Shown here one piece after another: positions 43,298 to 53,731 of a stretch of 64,000 nt of DNA; positions within the stretch are counted from its first letter, which is position 1, and every line of letters starts with the position of its first letter. The notes beneath the pieces were generated by a model. It made no database searches. It had not been told where the DNA came from and saw only the letters and a list, made by a program, of their open reading frames with translations. A program made the translations under genes and the position numbers. The DNA is from Lapidilactobacillus gannanensis (GTDB taxonomy: Bacteria; Bacillota; Bacilli; Lactobacillales; Lactobacillaceae), in contig NZ_RHOT01000003.1 in assembly GCF_003946675.1 (NCBI RefSeq), positions 38,355-102,354 of the forward strand, written 5' to 3'.

Positions 43298-43750
43298 TTA
43301 CTGATGCAATGCCGAAACCAGCAACCAGTAAATTGCAAAAAATGGACTAACTACTAAGACCACCAAATTAATTGCCAAACGCCCACCAAAGACAAAGAAC
43401 TGATCTAGATAACGTCCCCGACGATGCTGGCCTTGATATTGCCGGACCTGCTGGTCAATTGCTGTCTTGCTGTTCTTCTGTTGTTGCGCTGGTTTTGCTG
43501 AGGATTGTGTGGTATCAACCGCCTGCTTTTCCCGCTGTTGAGTTGCCCGCCGAGTTTGCCTTTGCTGCCAAACTAGCCAAAAAAAGGGACTACTTCCAAC
43601 AAAGCTAATCAATAAATAAACATCCGTCCATTGCCAATTTAAATCTAAACCGCTAGTTTGTTGTAAGTGCGTAAAAATCCACCAGAATAAAACTGCGGGA
43701 ATCAAGCGCCGAACTTGTTGTAAGTATGAGGCCAATTCAAATTGTTTCAT
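43298..43750 (-). CDS. Hypothetical membrane protein with charged central linker
   Basis: A 150-aa protein with two N-terminal helices (LIPAVLFWWIFTHLQQ; VYLLISFVGSSPFFWLVW) and one C-terminal helix (LAINLVVLVVSPFFAIYWLLV). Between them is a Q/K/R-rich hydrophilic stretch of about 60 residues. GGAG stands eight bases before ATG 43750. No family recognised. It precedes the unknown gene at 42.4 kb by about 100 bp and may be cotranscribed with it. Confidence 0.6.
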   Translation of the reverse strand: MKQFELASYLQQVRRLIPAVLFWWIFTHLQQTSGLDLNWQWTDVYLLISFVGSSPFFWLVWQQRQTRRATQQREKQAVDTTQSSAKPAQQQKNSKTAIDQQVRQYQGQHRRGRYLDQFFVFGGRLAINLVVLVVSPFFAIYWLLVSALHQ

Positions 43751-43911
43751 CAACTTAACTCCAATCAATAGCTAATAAAATAGACTGCATTAATAATGCT
43801 TATTTTACGCAATTTAACCAACTTTCTGCAAGTGAAACCACGCTCACTAATAACTTTCGAAAAACCGCTGCCACTGTTAACAGGCAGCGTACGATAAAAT
43901 TAATTTTGGCA

Positions 43912-44051
43912 AGAGTGTGAGAACAAACCCTTTAACAACTCCAGCATGTTCTCAAAAGGCAGCTAGTTCCGCTTAGCGCCAAAAAAACGAGCAATTCTAC
44001 GAATTGTTCGTCTTTTTACGTTAATGCTCACCAACTAATCGGCTGTGGCCG
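43912..44051 (-). repeat. Family A repeat copy
   Basis: Reverse-oriented copy: GCATGTTCTCAAAAGGCAGC and TAGTTCCGCTTAGCG, the central hairpin, then TTAATGCTCACCAACTAATC. The GAGTCTGGGACAT tail is not present. It sits immediately after the LCP gene. Confidence 0.65.
43981..44018 (-). terminator. Terminator after the LCP gene (family A hairpin)
   Basis: Minus strand AAAAAGACGAACAATTC / GAATTGCTCGTTTTTTT stem with a tiny loop and a run of seven T. Confidence 0.85.
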
Positions 44052-44065
44052 TGCCCTTAACAATA

Positions 44066-45178
44066 TTAATTACTACTATTCAACGGATAAACATAATAAT
44101 TCTGCACTTCAGTGGGATTATCAAAGATAAAGCCGTTTTGTTGCTCATTATAGTCATTTTCTTTAGTCGTACTATTACTAATTGTTTCCTTTTCCAGTCC
44201 CAACTCAGTCCGAACAATATCAGAAACCCGTTGTAACTCTGTTGTCGCAGGTACTTGAACCGCCGCATCACCGGCGTAAGCACTAATCCCTTGCAAATGA
44301 TCACTCGTCACATTAGTTGCTGAGGAACGATAATTCTTAAAAATTGTAATCATCTGCTCAGTTGTAAAGTTAGTCGTTAAATTATCAGAAATAGCATCCA
44401 TTAACTTCGTAAAATTAGCCAAAGTTCCCGTGCTAGCCGCTGATTTTAAAATAGCCGTGATTATTTGCCGTTGTCGCTTCTGACGACCATAATCACCCTC
44501 TGGATCTTCATAACGCATTCGTGCATAATCAAGGGCCTGTTTGCCATCTAACTTCATCTTACCTTTAGTAAAAGTCGACCCATTAGAACTGAAGGAGAAT
44601 GGCACCTCAACTTCGACGCCACCAACAGCTTCAACTATCTTTTTAAGGCCACCCATATTAATTGAGACATAATTAGTCAGGGGAACATTAATCAGCTTAG
44701 AAACGGTATTTAGGGCCATTTTAGCGCCACCCACATTATTAGCAGCGTTCACCTTTTCAAAATCAAAAGTTGAAGTGCCAATAATCTCAGCCATTGTATC
44801 CCGGGGAATACTTACTAAAGTTGTTTGATTCTTCTTAGGATTAACGGTGGCAACAATAATGGTATCAGAATTCCCATTGACCTCAGTCCGCCCCTCATCC
44901 CCAGTATCAGTTCCTAACAATAATACTGAGAAAGGTTCAGTTGCAGCGACAACTTTTGCCGTTTTGGCTTCAGCCGCCTTATCAACTGATGAGTAAGTTT
45001 TGTCTAAAGCCGACTTTGCTTGGGCATATAAATGAATCCCATAAGCGCCAGCCGCTACCAACACCACAGCTAAACTGATTAAAATAATTTTTAAAACACG
45101 GTGTGATTTCTTCGGAGTTACCTGATCACTTTCACTTGCTGCTTGTTTCAAACGTTCAGAACGTGCATGCTTTGCCAT
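44066..45178 (-). CDS. LytR-CpsA-Psr (LCP) family cell-wall glycopolymer ligase
   Basis: A 370-aa membrane-anchored extracellular enzyme. The basic cytoplasmic N-terminus is followed by one helix (VLKIILISLAVVLVAAGAYGIHLYA, about 28-52) and the LCP domain with LLLGTDTGDEGRTEVNGNSDTIIVATVNP, SIPRDTM and DYARMRYEDPEGDYGRQKRQRQII, which hold the Arg/Asp residues that bind the lipid pyrophosphate. LCP enzymes attach teichoic acids or polysaccharides to peptidoglycan. The C-terminal tail after the domain is low-complexity (Asn/Glu/Gln-rich). Single-gene unit. Confidence 0.93.
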   Translation of the reverse strand: MAKHARSERLKQAASESDQVTPKKSHRVLKIILISLAVVLVAAGAYGIHLYAQAKSALDKTYSSVDKAAEAKTAKVVAATEPFSVLLLGTDTGDEGRTEVNGNSDTIIVATVNPKKNQTTLVSIPRDTMAEIIGTSTFDFEKVNAANNVGGAKMALNTVSKLINVPLTNYVSINMGGLKKIVEAVGGVEVEVPFSFSSNGSTFTKGKMKLDGKQALDYARMRYEDPEGDYGRQKRQRQIITAILKSAASTGTLANFTKLMDAISDNLTTNFTTEQMITIFKNYRSSATNVTSDHLQGISAYAGDAAVQVPATTELQRVSDIVRTELGLEKETISNSTTKENDYNEQQNGFIFDNPTEVQNYYVYPLNSSN

Positions 45179-45320
45179 TTGTCCACCTAATTCTCAGTGT
45201 GTTCAAAGTAAATAACCTATTGCTGAATCAAGATTACTTTTGCAGTCAATAAAACTTTTTACCATTAGATCAATTGAAACATTCTTTGAAGGCACTGGAT
45301 TTTAAATAATGATTGAAAAT

Positions 45321-45376
45321 AAAAAAATAGTCCAAAGCCTATCATAAATTAGTATCTCCTGATAAGCAATGACTAT
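45321..45376 (-). terminator. Terminator after smpB
   Basis: Minus strand TAGTC...GCTTATCA pairs with TGATAGGC...GACTA around a 15-base loop, then ATTTTTTT. It ends the secG-esterase-rnr-smpB transcript. Confidence 0.8.
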
Positions 45377-45416
45377 TTGTGGACTTTTTTATTAAAAATC
45401 AATTAAGTACAAATCT

Positions 45417-45887
45417 TTAAAAATTATTTTTTAAAACACGACGTAATTCACGATCCTGTTCCCGTCGCTTGATGGTTTCACGTTTATCGTATTCATGCTT
45501 CCCTTGGGCAACGCCAAGTAAAACTTTAGCGTAACCATGTTTTAAATAAACTTTCAGGGGCACAATGGTCATCCCAGCAGTCTTGATCACACCACTAATT
45601 TTGGCCAGTTCTCGCTTATGCAACAGCAATTTACGATTACGTAAGGGATCATGATTGAAACGATTACCAGCATCATAAGGGCTAATATGGACGTTTTCCA
45701 ACCATAATTCACCCCGATGAAACTGAGCAAAACCATCCTTCAAATTAATTTTGCCAGCGCGAACTGATTTGATTTCAGTGCCAGTTAGCGCAACGCCCGC
45801 TTCGTAAGTTTCAGTGATGGTATAGTCGTGTTGGGCTTTCCGATTGGTTGCCACTTGATTGCGGGGTTTTTCTTTTCTTTTTGCCAA
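45417..45887 (-). CDS. smpB: SsrA-binding protein SmpB
   Basis: A 156-aa RNA-binding protein that delivers tmRNA to stalled ribosomes. The OB-fold core reads [36 protein letters not shown] and the basic C-terminal tail is [16 protein letters not shown] place the start at TTG 45887 (MAKRKEK), because AGGTGG lies eight bases upstream and the length matches the family. Tandem GTGs at 45899 and 45896 are too close to that site. It follows rnr by 24 bp. No tmRNA gene was found in the window. Confidence 0.95.
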   Translation of the reverse strand: MAKRKEKPRNQVATNRKAQHDYTITETYEAGVALTGTEIKSVRAGKINLKDGFAQFHRGELWLENVHISPYDAGNRFNHDPLRNRKLLLHKRELAKISGVIKTAGMTIVPLKVYLKHGYAKVLLGVAQGKHEYDKRETIKRREQDRELRRVLKNNF

Positions 45888-45911
45888 AGCAAACACCACC
45901 TGTTCAATTGA

Positions 45912-48239
45912 CTAGCGGCGATTCTTTTGAGGCCGCCGACCATTACTATTGCCATTATTGTTATGGCGTTCGTATTTATTATTGTGCCGTGGCTGACTAT
46001 TTGTTTTCTTAGGAGCTGTACTTGACTTTTGATCTGTAAAATCAGCTGGGGTATCTTGACCAGCAATAATAAAGTCAATTTGCCCCTGATCAGGATCTGC
46101 ACGCAAAACTTTAATCTTGATTTCTTGACCAATCTTAAAGATGGTATGCGTTTTGGCACCAGTTAAAGTCATTTGCTTCTCATCATAATCATAATAATCA
46201 TCACGTAGATTGGAGATGTGAATTAATCCTTCAACAGTATTATCGAGTGACACGAACATGCCAAATTTCAGTACAGAGGCAATTACACCATTAAACTCTT
46301 GCCCAACCTTAGACATCATGTATTGGGCCTTCTTGAGATCATCAACGTCGCGTTCAGTATCAATTGAGCGCCGTTCTTGTTCAGAAGTGTAAGTCGCAAT
46401 GTCAGGTAATTTTTCAGTCCATTTTTCCTGGTTGGCTTCAGTCTTACCAACAGTTGCATAACTATGGATCAAACGATGGACAATTAAGTCAGGGTAACGA
46501 CGAATTGGCGACGTAAAGTGAGTATAATAATCTGCACCAATCCCGAAATGACCTAGTTGTTCGGTTGAATAATGAGCCTGCTTCATACTCCGTAACAACA
46601 TTGTGGTCACAACCATTTCTTCCGGCGTTCCGGCGACTTTAGCTAAAGCCTGCTGTAACTCAATTGGTTTAATGTTATCAGCTTTACCGTGTCCGACAAT
46701 GCCAAAGGCTGACACAAATTCGAAGAAAGATTTCACTTTTTCTGCATCGGGCGTTTCATGAACCCGATACAAGAATGGCACGTGTTCACGACTAAAGTGT
46801 TCAGCAACAGTTTCATTAGCTGCCAACATGAACGATTCAATCATGCGTTCAGACAAGCCCCGGTCCCGTAAAACAATATCAATTGGCCAGCCTTTTTCAT
46901 CGACCTTGATTTGCGCCTCAGTTTCTTCAAAATCAATTGCGCCACGACGATGACGTTTATCAAATAAGATTTTGTGTAGGGCCGCCATTTGCGTCAACAT
47001 TGGTACCAAATGCTCGTACTCAGCAGTTAATTGGGGATCATGATCTGTTAAAATCTTATTAACGTTATTATATGTTAACCGTGCTTTGGAACGAATCACA
47101 CTTGGATAAATTTCATGTTTAACAACCTGACCTTGATCATCGATTTCCATATCACAAGTTAAAGCCAACCGGTTTTCATTTGGATTCAGTGAACAAATAC
47201 CATTTGATAACCGGAATGGCAGCATTGGTAAAACTCGGTCAGTTAAATAAGTACTGGTCCCACGAGCATATGCTTCCTTGTCTAATGGCGAATCTTCGGT
47301 TACATAATGACTAACATCAGCAATATGAACACCAAGATGATAATGGCCATTAGGCAATTGCCAAACAGTCACGGCATCATCAAAGTCTTTGGAATCGTCG
47401 CCATCGATTGTAACAACTTGCTGATCCGTAATATCACGGCGATTAGCCCAATCTTGAGGTAACAATTCATCTGGAATTTGCTCTGATTGCGCCAAAACAT
47501 CCTCAGGAAACTCGGTCCGAATGCCATGTTGATAAACGATGGTCATAATATCAACACCAGGATCATTCTTGTTACCCAAGGTTGCCATCGCAATCCCTAA
47601 CATCCGTGTTGGAAATGCATCACTTGGATATTCAGTGATTTCTACCTGGACCATATCACCAGCTTGGGGATGAATCCCTGTATCACGGATATAAACAGGA
47701 TAAGCGGCAAACTTCTTGTCGTGACTACGCACACTACCTAGCAAATTAGTCTTCTTAATTTGTTGATCACTATAAGGCACGAATTCACCAACTAATTGTG
47801 TTAAGCCGTGTTCAACGATTTCTTCCACTTCACCCTCAGGACCGCGACCATTCCAAGGGTTCGCCGCTTTGACAAGCTTCACTTTAACGGTATCGCCTTG
47901 TAAAGCATGGGCTGTCTTCTGTTTAGGCACAAAAACATCAGGAATTTCTTCCTTACTATCAGGATCGGCTTCAATTCGAACAAACCCAAATCCCTTATCA
48001 TTTGCTGCAAAACGACCAGTTACTTCCTCTGAAGTTGGCGTTAATTTAAAACGTCCGCCTTCGTTAACACTAATCGCGTTTTCACCTTCTAAAGTTGCCA
48101 AAATCCGGACAACCCGCTTAAAAGAATTAGCACCATTTAATTTTAAAATATCATTAATATCTTGAACAGCGTACTTCCGATTAGGATTAGCTCGAAAAAC
48201 TTCGAGCACTTCCGCTGTTAAATAATCATCATTTTTCAT
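45912..48239 (-). CDS. rnr: Ribonuclease R
   Basis: A 775-aa processive 3'-5' exoribonuclease. An N-terminal winged helix (residues 1-75) precedes two cold-shock domains, the RNB catalytic domain (TIDGDDSKDFDDAVTV with the metal-binding Asp cluster; HYTHFTSPIRRYPDLIVHRL) and a C-terminal S1 domain (VASVLKFGMFVSLDNTVEGLIHIS). The tail is Asn/Arg/Lys-rich (NNKYERHNNNGNSNGRRPQKNRR) and may bind RNA. It works with SmpB/tmRNA in decay of stalled messages, and its gene is adjacent to smpB as in many Firmicutes. Confidence 0.97.
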   Translation of the reverse strand: MKNDDYLTAEVLEVFRANPNRKYAVQDINDILKLNGANSFKRVVRILATLEGENAISVNEGGRFKLTPTSEEVTGRFAANDKGFGFVRIEADPDSKEEIPDVFVPKQKTAHALQGDTVKVKLVKAANPWNGRGPEGEVEEIVEHGLTQLVGEFVPYSDQQIKKTNLLGSVRSHDKKFAAYPVYIRDTGIHPQAGDMVQVEITEYPSDAFPTRMLGIAMATLGNKNDPGVDIMTIVYQHGIRTEFPEDVLAQSEQIPDELLPQDWANRRDITDQQVVTIDGDDSKDFDDAVTVWQLPNGHYHLGVHIADVSHYVTEDSPLDKEAYARGTSTYLTDRVLPMLPFRLSNGICSLNPNENRLALTCDMEIDDQGQVVKHEIYPSVIRSKARLTYNNVNKILTDHDPQLTAEYEHLVPMLTQMAALHKILFDKRHRRGAIDFEETEAQIKVDEKGWPIDIVLRDRGLSERMIESFMLAANETVAEHFSREHVPFLYRVHETPDAEKVKSFFEFVSAFGIVGHGKADNIKPIELQQALAKVAGTPEEMVVTTMLLRSMKQAHYSTEQLGHFGIGADYYTHFTSPIRRYPDLIVHRLIHSYATVGKTEANQEKWTEKLPDIATYTSEQERRSIDTERDVDDLKKAQYMMSKVGQEFNGVIASVLKFGMFVSLDNTVEGLIHISNLRDDYYDYDEKQMTLTGAKTHTIFKIGQEIKIKVLRADPDQGQIDFIIAGQDTPADFTDQKSSTAPKKTNSQPRHNNKYERHNNNGNSNGRRPQKNRR

Positions 48240-48247
48240 CTAAACCC

Positions 48248-48997
48248 TCATTTCAATTTATCGATAAAATTTATTATATCTTGCGCCAATTGTTGATGTG
48301 CTTGATTAACAGTCAAAACATGTCCTGCCTGAGCATACCAGCAAAAGGTCAGCCAATTTGTTGAGATTTGATCAGCTAAGCGTTGGCCTGCTTGGGGATC
48401 AATCAATTGATCCTGCCCACCTTGTGCAACTAGAAAAGGTTTGCGAATCGTTGCAATCTGTGGTCGCAATTGGTGCGCCAAAGTTTGAATATCAGCTAAT
48501 TGCCGAGGAAGTAATTGTTGAATCAATTGCAATTCTCGGTGTTGACTATAGGTATCGCGTCCAACTAACTGCCCGATTTTTTGCGCATAATGAATAAATT
48601 GATTCGGTATGCGGGAAAAATCGTCAGTAAAAATTGGTGCGCTAAGGGTGCCACCACCAATTACAGTTGGTTGCGTCAGTATTGCCTTAGCTGCGAACAA
48701 ACCACCCAATGACAACCCAAAACAAGCAATTTGCTGATATCCTTGAGACTGTAAATCAGCAATTGCTCGTAAAGTATCCTGCCACCAAGCAGCAGGACTA
48801 CCAGCCATTAAAATATCAAGCGGCTCACCAGTTGCATGTCCCCGAAACTGTGGCACCAAAACTGCGTAGCCTTGACGGTTTAAAGCCTGCGCTAACAAAC
48901 GCATATCCGTCGAATTACCAGTATAAGCATGCAATAATAAAATAGCTATTTTCTGTGAGCCTGCTAAAAAGAACGGTTGTGGCCATTGACGATCCAT
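48248..48997 (-). CDS. Alpha/beta-hydrolase, carboxylesterase Est30 type
   Basis: A 249-aa cytoplasmic esterase. The nucleophile elbow is CFGLSLGG (Ser about 96), the acid is in GGQDQLIDP and the catalytic His in QAGHVLTVN. HAYTGNSTDMRLLA near the start forms the oxyanion region. The family hydrolyses short-chain carboxyl esters. Its gene lies between secG and rnr, as in Bacillus and lactobacilli, although the reason for this link is not known. Confidence 0.88.
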   Translation of the reverse strand: MDRQWPQPFFLAGSQKIAILLLHAYTGNSTDMRLLAQALNRQGYAVLVPQFRGHATGEPLDILMAGSPAAWWQDTLRAIADLQSQGYQQIACFGLSLGGLFAAKAILTQPTVIGGGTLSAPIFTDDFSRIPNQFIHYAQKIGQLVGRDTYSQHRELQLIQQLLPRQLADIQTLAHQLRPQIATIRKPFLVAQGGQDQLIDPQAGQRLADQISTNWLTFCWYAQAGHVLTVNQAHQQLAQDIINFIDKLK

Positions 48998-49018
48998 GAA
49001 ACGCCCCTTATTCTTAAC

Positions 49019-49046
49019 AAAAAAACTCCCGCAATCGCAGGAGTTT
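49019..49046 (-). terminator. Terminator or attenuator between secG and the esterase gene
   Basis: Minus strand AACTCCTGCGA / TCGCGGGAGTT-like stem (CTCCTGC/GCGGGAG) with a short loop and TTTTTTTG. It lies right after secG and 21 bp before the esterase start. It would let secG be transcribed above the downstream genes. Confidence 0.75.
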
Positions 49047-49058
49047 TAGATAATCATT

Positions 49059-49295
49059 CTAATGCGAAGACAGATAAACTAATACCAATGCAAGGACAAA
49101 AAAGAGAGCACCTAAAACAGCAGTAACACGTTCCATAACCGCTTCAAATCCACGTTTCTTTGTTTGTCCAAACAACTCACCGCCACCACCTGAAAGGGCA
49201 TTTAAGGCATCTTGTTGTTTTGATGGTTGCATCATGACTGCAATCACGATGGCAATTGACACAATAATTAATAACGTCTGAATGACATTGTACAT
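49059..49295 (-). CDS. secG: SecG, preprotein translocase subunit
   Basis: A 78-aa membrane protein with two helices (IQTLLIIVSIAIVIAVMMQPS; VTAVLGALFFVLALVLVYLSS) joined by the conserved glycine-rich loop NALSGGGGELFGQTKKRGFEA. It forms part of the SecYEG channel and stimulates protein export. First gene of the secG-esterase-rnr-smpB cluster. GGAGG precedes the ATG, and a promoter is at 49344-49372. Confidence 0.95.
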   Translation of the reverse strand: MYNVIQTLLIIVSIAIVIAVMMQPSKQQDALNALSGGGGELFGQTKKRGFEAVMERVTAVLGALFFVLALVLVYLSSH

Positions 49296-49343
49296 GAAGC
49301 TTGCCTCCGAACTATAACCTGAGTTTCTTACTTATGAAATTTT

Positions 49344-49372
49344 ACCATAATCTTGACTTGATTGCTAGTCAA
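49344..49372 (-). promoter_or_regulatory. Promoter of secG
   Basis: -35 TTGACT (49367-49372), 17-bp spacer, -10 TATGGT (49344-49349) on the minus strand. TAAAAT seven bases later is an alternative -10. Confidence 0.55.
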
Positions 49373-49556
49373 CGACAAATAACTTGTGCAGTAACCTGTT
49401 TACTCAGTGAATTAAAAGTGCAGAGTAAAAATGCAAAACCTTGGTGAAGTGTTTGAAACAGAATGGTGTCTGACTTCATTGCGGGATTGCTGGTTGTGGA
49501 ACGCGGCCGGCATCGATTTGAACCAATTAAAGCCCAAATTATTTCAAATACGAACC

Positions 49557-49586
49557 TTTGTCTAATTACTAAAGCAATAAGACAAA
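49557..49586. other. Arm hairpin of family B (B3 left)
   Basis: TTTGTCTAATTACT pairs with AGCAATAAGACAAA. The B3 right arm has TTATCCTTGGCGA / TCGCTTAGGATAA at 49994-50023. Outer pairs are conserved as pairs but not as bases among the five arms. Confidence 0.6.
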
Positions 49587-49768
49587 TTTGGCTGCTACTC
49601 GCAGACTCGGGCGCAAATACAAACCATTGGCGGACAACCACACCCTACATTCCATCTGAAGTTGAGTTAGTCCACTTCAGCTTCGTTAGTGCTTAAACCA
49701 ATTGTAGTGGGATAGATCAACTCGATTCAAATTGTTATCACAATTGAACGGTAGCACCTAAAAAGACA

Positions 49769-49809
49769 GTTTGACAGTTTCTGGGTTAATTCCAGAAGGA
49801 TTATCAAAC
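49769..49809 (+). other. Family B central hairpin (B3 version)
   Basis: GTTTGA/TCAAAC outer stem and TTCTGG/CCAGAA inner stem. Compare 20156-20191 (GTGTGA/TCACAC) and 33024-33065 (GTTTG/CAAAC). Confidence 0.6.
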
Positions 49810-50164
49810 AGACTTTGTTAGTTTACTCAATTTGTTTTTCTAAATAGTGGTGCTTAGTTCTGTTAGTTTATACAGGTGGTTGCTGGGCGATTGGCTCCTA
49901 AGTTCACTGGTATTGCCTTGATATCAACCAAATCTAAAATGGACTAAACCAGCTCAAAACACAGTGGAGGTCGCCGGGTTGTCAGGCGTGAAATTATCCT
50001 TGGCGATTTATCGCTTAGGATAAGCTTCAATCGATGCCCACACCGTTCCACAACCCGTCGGCCGCAACGGAGTTGTCCGCCACTCTGCCTAAAACTAATT
50101 CTGAGTCAAATCGCTCAGCAACCACCCTCCCAATTTGAGAAAGACTTGGTACAATTTAAAGTAC

Positions 50165-50199
50165 AAAAAAATACCGCTGTGGATTTCCACAGTGGCATT
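50165..50199 (-). terminator. Terminator after eno
   Basis: Minus strand AATGCCACTGTGGA / TCCACAGCGGTATT stem with a three-base loop and a run of seven T, ending the glycolytic operon. Confidence 0.9.
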
Positions 50200-50217
50200 C
50201 TTATCTAACTTAGTTAA

Positions 50218-51597
<1,380 letters not shown>

Positions 51598-51635
51598 TTA
51601 ACAAATTTTTATTGAAAAATAACTAATAATCGTGA

Positions 51636-52391
51636 TTAATTTTGATAGTTAACCAAAGCTAAGAATGAATCAGGTACCATGCTGGCACCACCGACCAAAC
51701 CACCATCAATATCAGGCTTAGCCATTAATTCTTTAACATTAGCAGGTTTAACAGAACCACCGTATTGAATACGAACATTCTCTGCAGTCTGTTCGTTGTA
51801 CAAGCCTTTAACGGCTTCACGAATAGCATGGCACATTTCTTGAGCTTGGTCAGCAGAAGCAGTTTTACCAGTACCAATTGCCCAGATTGGTTCGTAGGCA
51901 ATGACTGATTTAGAAACTTCTTCAGCAGTCAAACCAGCAAGAGCAGCCTTGATCTGAGCAACAACCCAGTCAGTTTGCTTGCCAGCTTCACGTGTTTCCA
52001 AACTTTCGCCACAGCAAATGATTGGTAACATGTTATTACGGAAAATAGCCTTAGCTTTTTTGTTGATATCTTCATCAGTTTCGTGGAAATAGCCACGACG
52101 TTCTGAATGACCAATAACAACATAGTCAACGCCCATTTCAGACAAAGCCTTAGGTGAAGTTTCACCAGTAAAAGCACCTTCGTCTTCAAAGTAGCAGTTT
52201 TCAGCAGCAACTTTTAAGTCAGAATCCTTAGAGAACCAAACTAAAGCATTTAAGTCAATGGCTGGAGCTGCAATAACTGATTCAACTTGATCAGCAGCAG
52301 GCAACTTGCCTTTGATAGCTTCAAGAAATTCTTGAGTTTCTTCAGGATTCTTATTCATTTTCCAGTTACCAGCGATAATTGGTTTACGCAA
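51636..52391 (-). CDS. tpiA: Triosephosphate isomerase
   Basis: A 251-aa TIM barrel interconverting dihydroxyacetone phosphate and glyceraldehyde 3-phosphate. The N-terminal GNWKMN holds the catalytic Lys. The catalytic His lies in VIGHSERR, the catalytic Glu in [11 protein letters not shown], and the phosphate loop is YGGSVKPAN. It follows pgk by 17 bp in the glycolytic operon. Confidence 0.98.
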   Translation of the reverse strand: MRKPIIAGNWKMNKNPEETQEFLEAIKGKLPAADQVESVIAAPAIDLNALVWFSKDSDLKVAAENCYFEDEGAFTGETSPKALSEMGVDYVVIGHSERRGYFHETDEDINKKAKAIFRNNMLPIICCGESLETREAGKQTDWVVAQIKAALAGLTAEEVSKSVIAYEPIWAIGTGKTASADQAQEMCHAIREAVKGLYNEQTAENVRIQYGGSVKPANVKELMAKPDIDGGLVGGASMVPDSFLALVNYQN

Positions 52392-52408
52392 TATTTTTCA
52401 CCTCAGAA

Positions 52409-53620
52409 TTATTTTTCAGAAATTGCAGCGATACCAGGTAAAGTCTTACCTTCAAGATATTCAAGAGAAGCGCCACCACCAGTAGAGATGTGGGTAATCT
52501 TGTCAGCAATACCTAATTGAATAGCAGCAGCAGCTGAGTCACCACCACCGATAATTGTTGTAGCATCAGTTAAGTCACCTAATGCACGACCAACTTCTAA
52601 TGTACCTTCAGCATAATTGCTCATTTCAAAGGCACCCATTGGGCCATTCCAAACAACTGTTTTAGCATCTTTTAAGATGTCTTTGAATAAAGCAATTGTC
52701 TTAGGACCGATATCTAAGCCCATTTCACCATCAGGAATATCCTGGCCAACGACTTCATGCTTAGCATCATTTGAGAATTCAGCAGCAGCGACGTTGTCAA
52801 CTGGTAAGACTAATTTGTCACCAGCTTTAGCTAATAATTCTTTAGCCAAATCAAGTTTGTCAGCTTCGAATAATGATTTACCAATCTTGTGGCCTTGAGC
52901 AGCCAAGAATGTGTAAGCCATCCCACCACCGATTAAGATATGGTCAGACTTAGGAATCAAGTTTTCGATAACACCGATTTTGTCAGAAACCTTAGCACCA
53001 CCAAGGATGGTAACGAATGGATGAACTGGCTTGTCAACGGCAGTTCCTAAGAACTTGATTTCCTTTTCCATTAAGAAACCAGCAGCAGCGGGTTTGCCAG
53101 CAGCCTTCATAGCTGTAGCAATACCAACGTTAGAAGCGTGTGAACGATGAGCAGTACCGAAAGCATCGTTGACATAAACGTCACCTAATGATGCCCAATA
53201 TTCGCCTAATTTAGGATCGTTCTTGCTTTCGCGCTTGCCAAAGTCGTTGTCAATATCTTGGAAACGAGTGTTTTCCATTAAGATAACGTCGCCGTCTTGC
53301 ATAGCGTTAATAGCTGATTCTAAGTCAGCACCTTCGTTAGTTGGTACAAATTTAACTTCTTTGCCAAGTAATTCAGATAAACGAGCAGCAACTGGGCGTA
53401 AGCTCAATTCCTTCTTGTCTGCGTCACTCTTGATCCGGCCAAGATGTGACAATAAGATAGCTTTGCCGTTATGTTCAACTACATATTTGATTGTTGGTAA
53501 AGCAGCAACGATTCGGTTATCATTGCCGATCACGCCGTTTTTAATAGGCACATTGAAGTCAACACGAATTAAGACTTTCTTATCTTGAACATCAACGTCA
53601 GAAACAATTAATTTTGCCAT
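52409..53620 (-). CDS. pgk: Phosphoglycerate kinase
   Basis: A 403-aa enzyme making ATP from 1,3-bisphosphoglycerate. Motifs: [55 protein letters not shown] and the nucleotide end GGGDSAAA. The frame starts three codons earlier with TTG, but ATG 53620 after GGAGG at nine bases is the real start. It lies behind a partial terminator (53655-53685) that probably lowers its expression relative to gap. Confidence 0.98.
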   Translation of the reverse strand: MAKLIVSDVDVQDKKVLIRVDFNVPIKNGVIGNDNRIVAALPTIKYVVEHNGKAILLSHLGRIKSDADKKELSLRPVAARLSELLGKEVKFVPTNEGADLESAINAMQDGDVILMENTRFQDIDNDFGKRESKNDPKLGEYWASLGDVYVNDAFGTAHRSHASNVGIATAMKAAGKPAAAGFLMEKEIKFLGTAVDKPVHPFVTILGGAKVSDKIGVIENLIPKSDHILIGGGMAYTFLAAQGHKIGKSLFEADKLDLAKELLAKAGDKLVLPVDNVAAAEFSNDAKHEVVGQDIPDGEMGLDIGPKTIALFKDILKDAKTVVWNGPMGAFEMSNYAEGTLEVGRALGDLTDATTIIGGGDSAAAAIQLGIADKITHISTGGGASLEYLEGKTLPGIAAISEK

Positions 53621-53654
53621 TGTGGACAACCTCCAAGAATTTTTTTCATAATAA

Positions 53655-53685
53655 AAGGCGAAAGGAGTCGACCTCCCTCCGCCTC
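53655..53685 (-). terminator. Attenuating hairpin between gap and pgk
   Basis: Minus strand AGGCG-GA-GGAG pairs with CTCC-TT-CGCCT around GTCGA, followed by TTTTATTA. The interrupted stem and short T run suggest partial termination or a stabilising 3' end for gap mRNA. Confidence 0.6.
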
Positions 53686-53731
53686 AAAAATCAACAGTTC
53701 AAAGTTTAAATATTTAGTTTGAAATTTCTAA

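Larger units (their letters stand above)
49451..50090. repeat. Family B element, complete, about 640 bp with long inverted arms (B3)
   Basis: The left arm starts GTTTGAAACAGAATGGTGTC and contains GGTTGTGGAACGCGGCCGGC. The right arm, reversed, reads GGCAGAGTGGCGGACAACTC and GGGTTGTGGAACGGTG. The right arm is further enclosed by GGTGGTTGCTGGGCGATT (49873-49890) and its near complement AAATCGCTCAGCAACCACC (50109-50127). The centre holds the hairpin 49769-49809 and CTAAATAGTGGTGCTTAG as in B1. It fills the secG-eno gap, and no real ORF is present. Confidence 0.8.

Noticed and set aside
45321..45376. tmRNA or small RNA next to smpB
   Set aside because: The structure is a simple terminator hairpin with a T run; the Ala-tRNA-like ends and tag reading frame of tmRNA are not present.
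45912..46159. Separate small gene in another frame at the end of rnr (45785-46159)
   Set aside because: Shadow frame across the junction of rnr and smpB, both of which are clearly real.
49369..49641. Similar ORFs at 49369-49641 (minus) and 56298-56525 (plus) suggesting a conserved small protein
   Set aside because: Both lie in the left arm of family B. Similarity is equally high at the DNA level, frames are broken in other copies, and no start signals are present. They are better explained as non-coding repeat.
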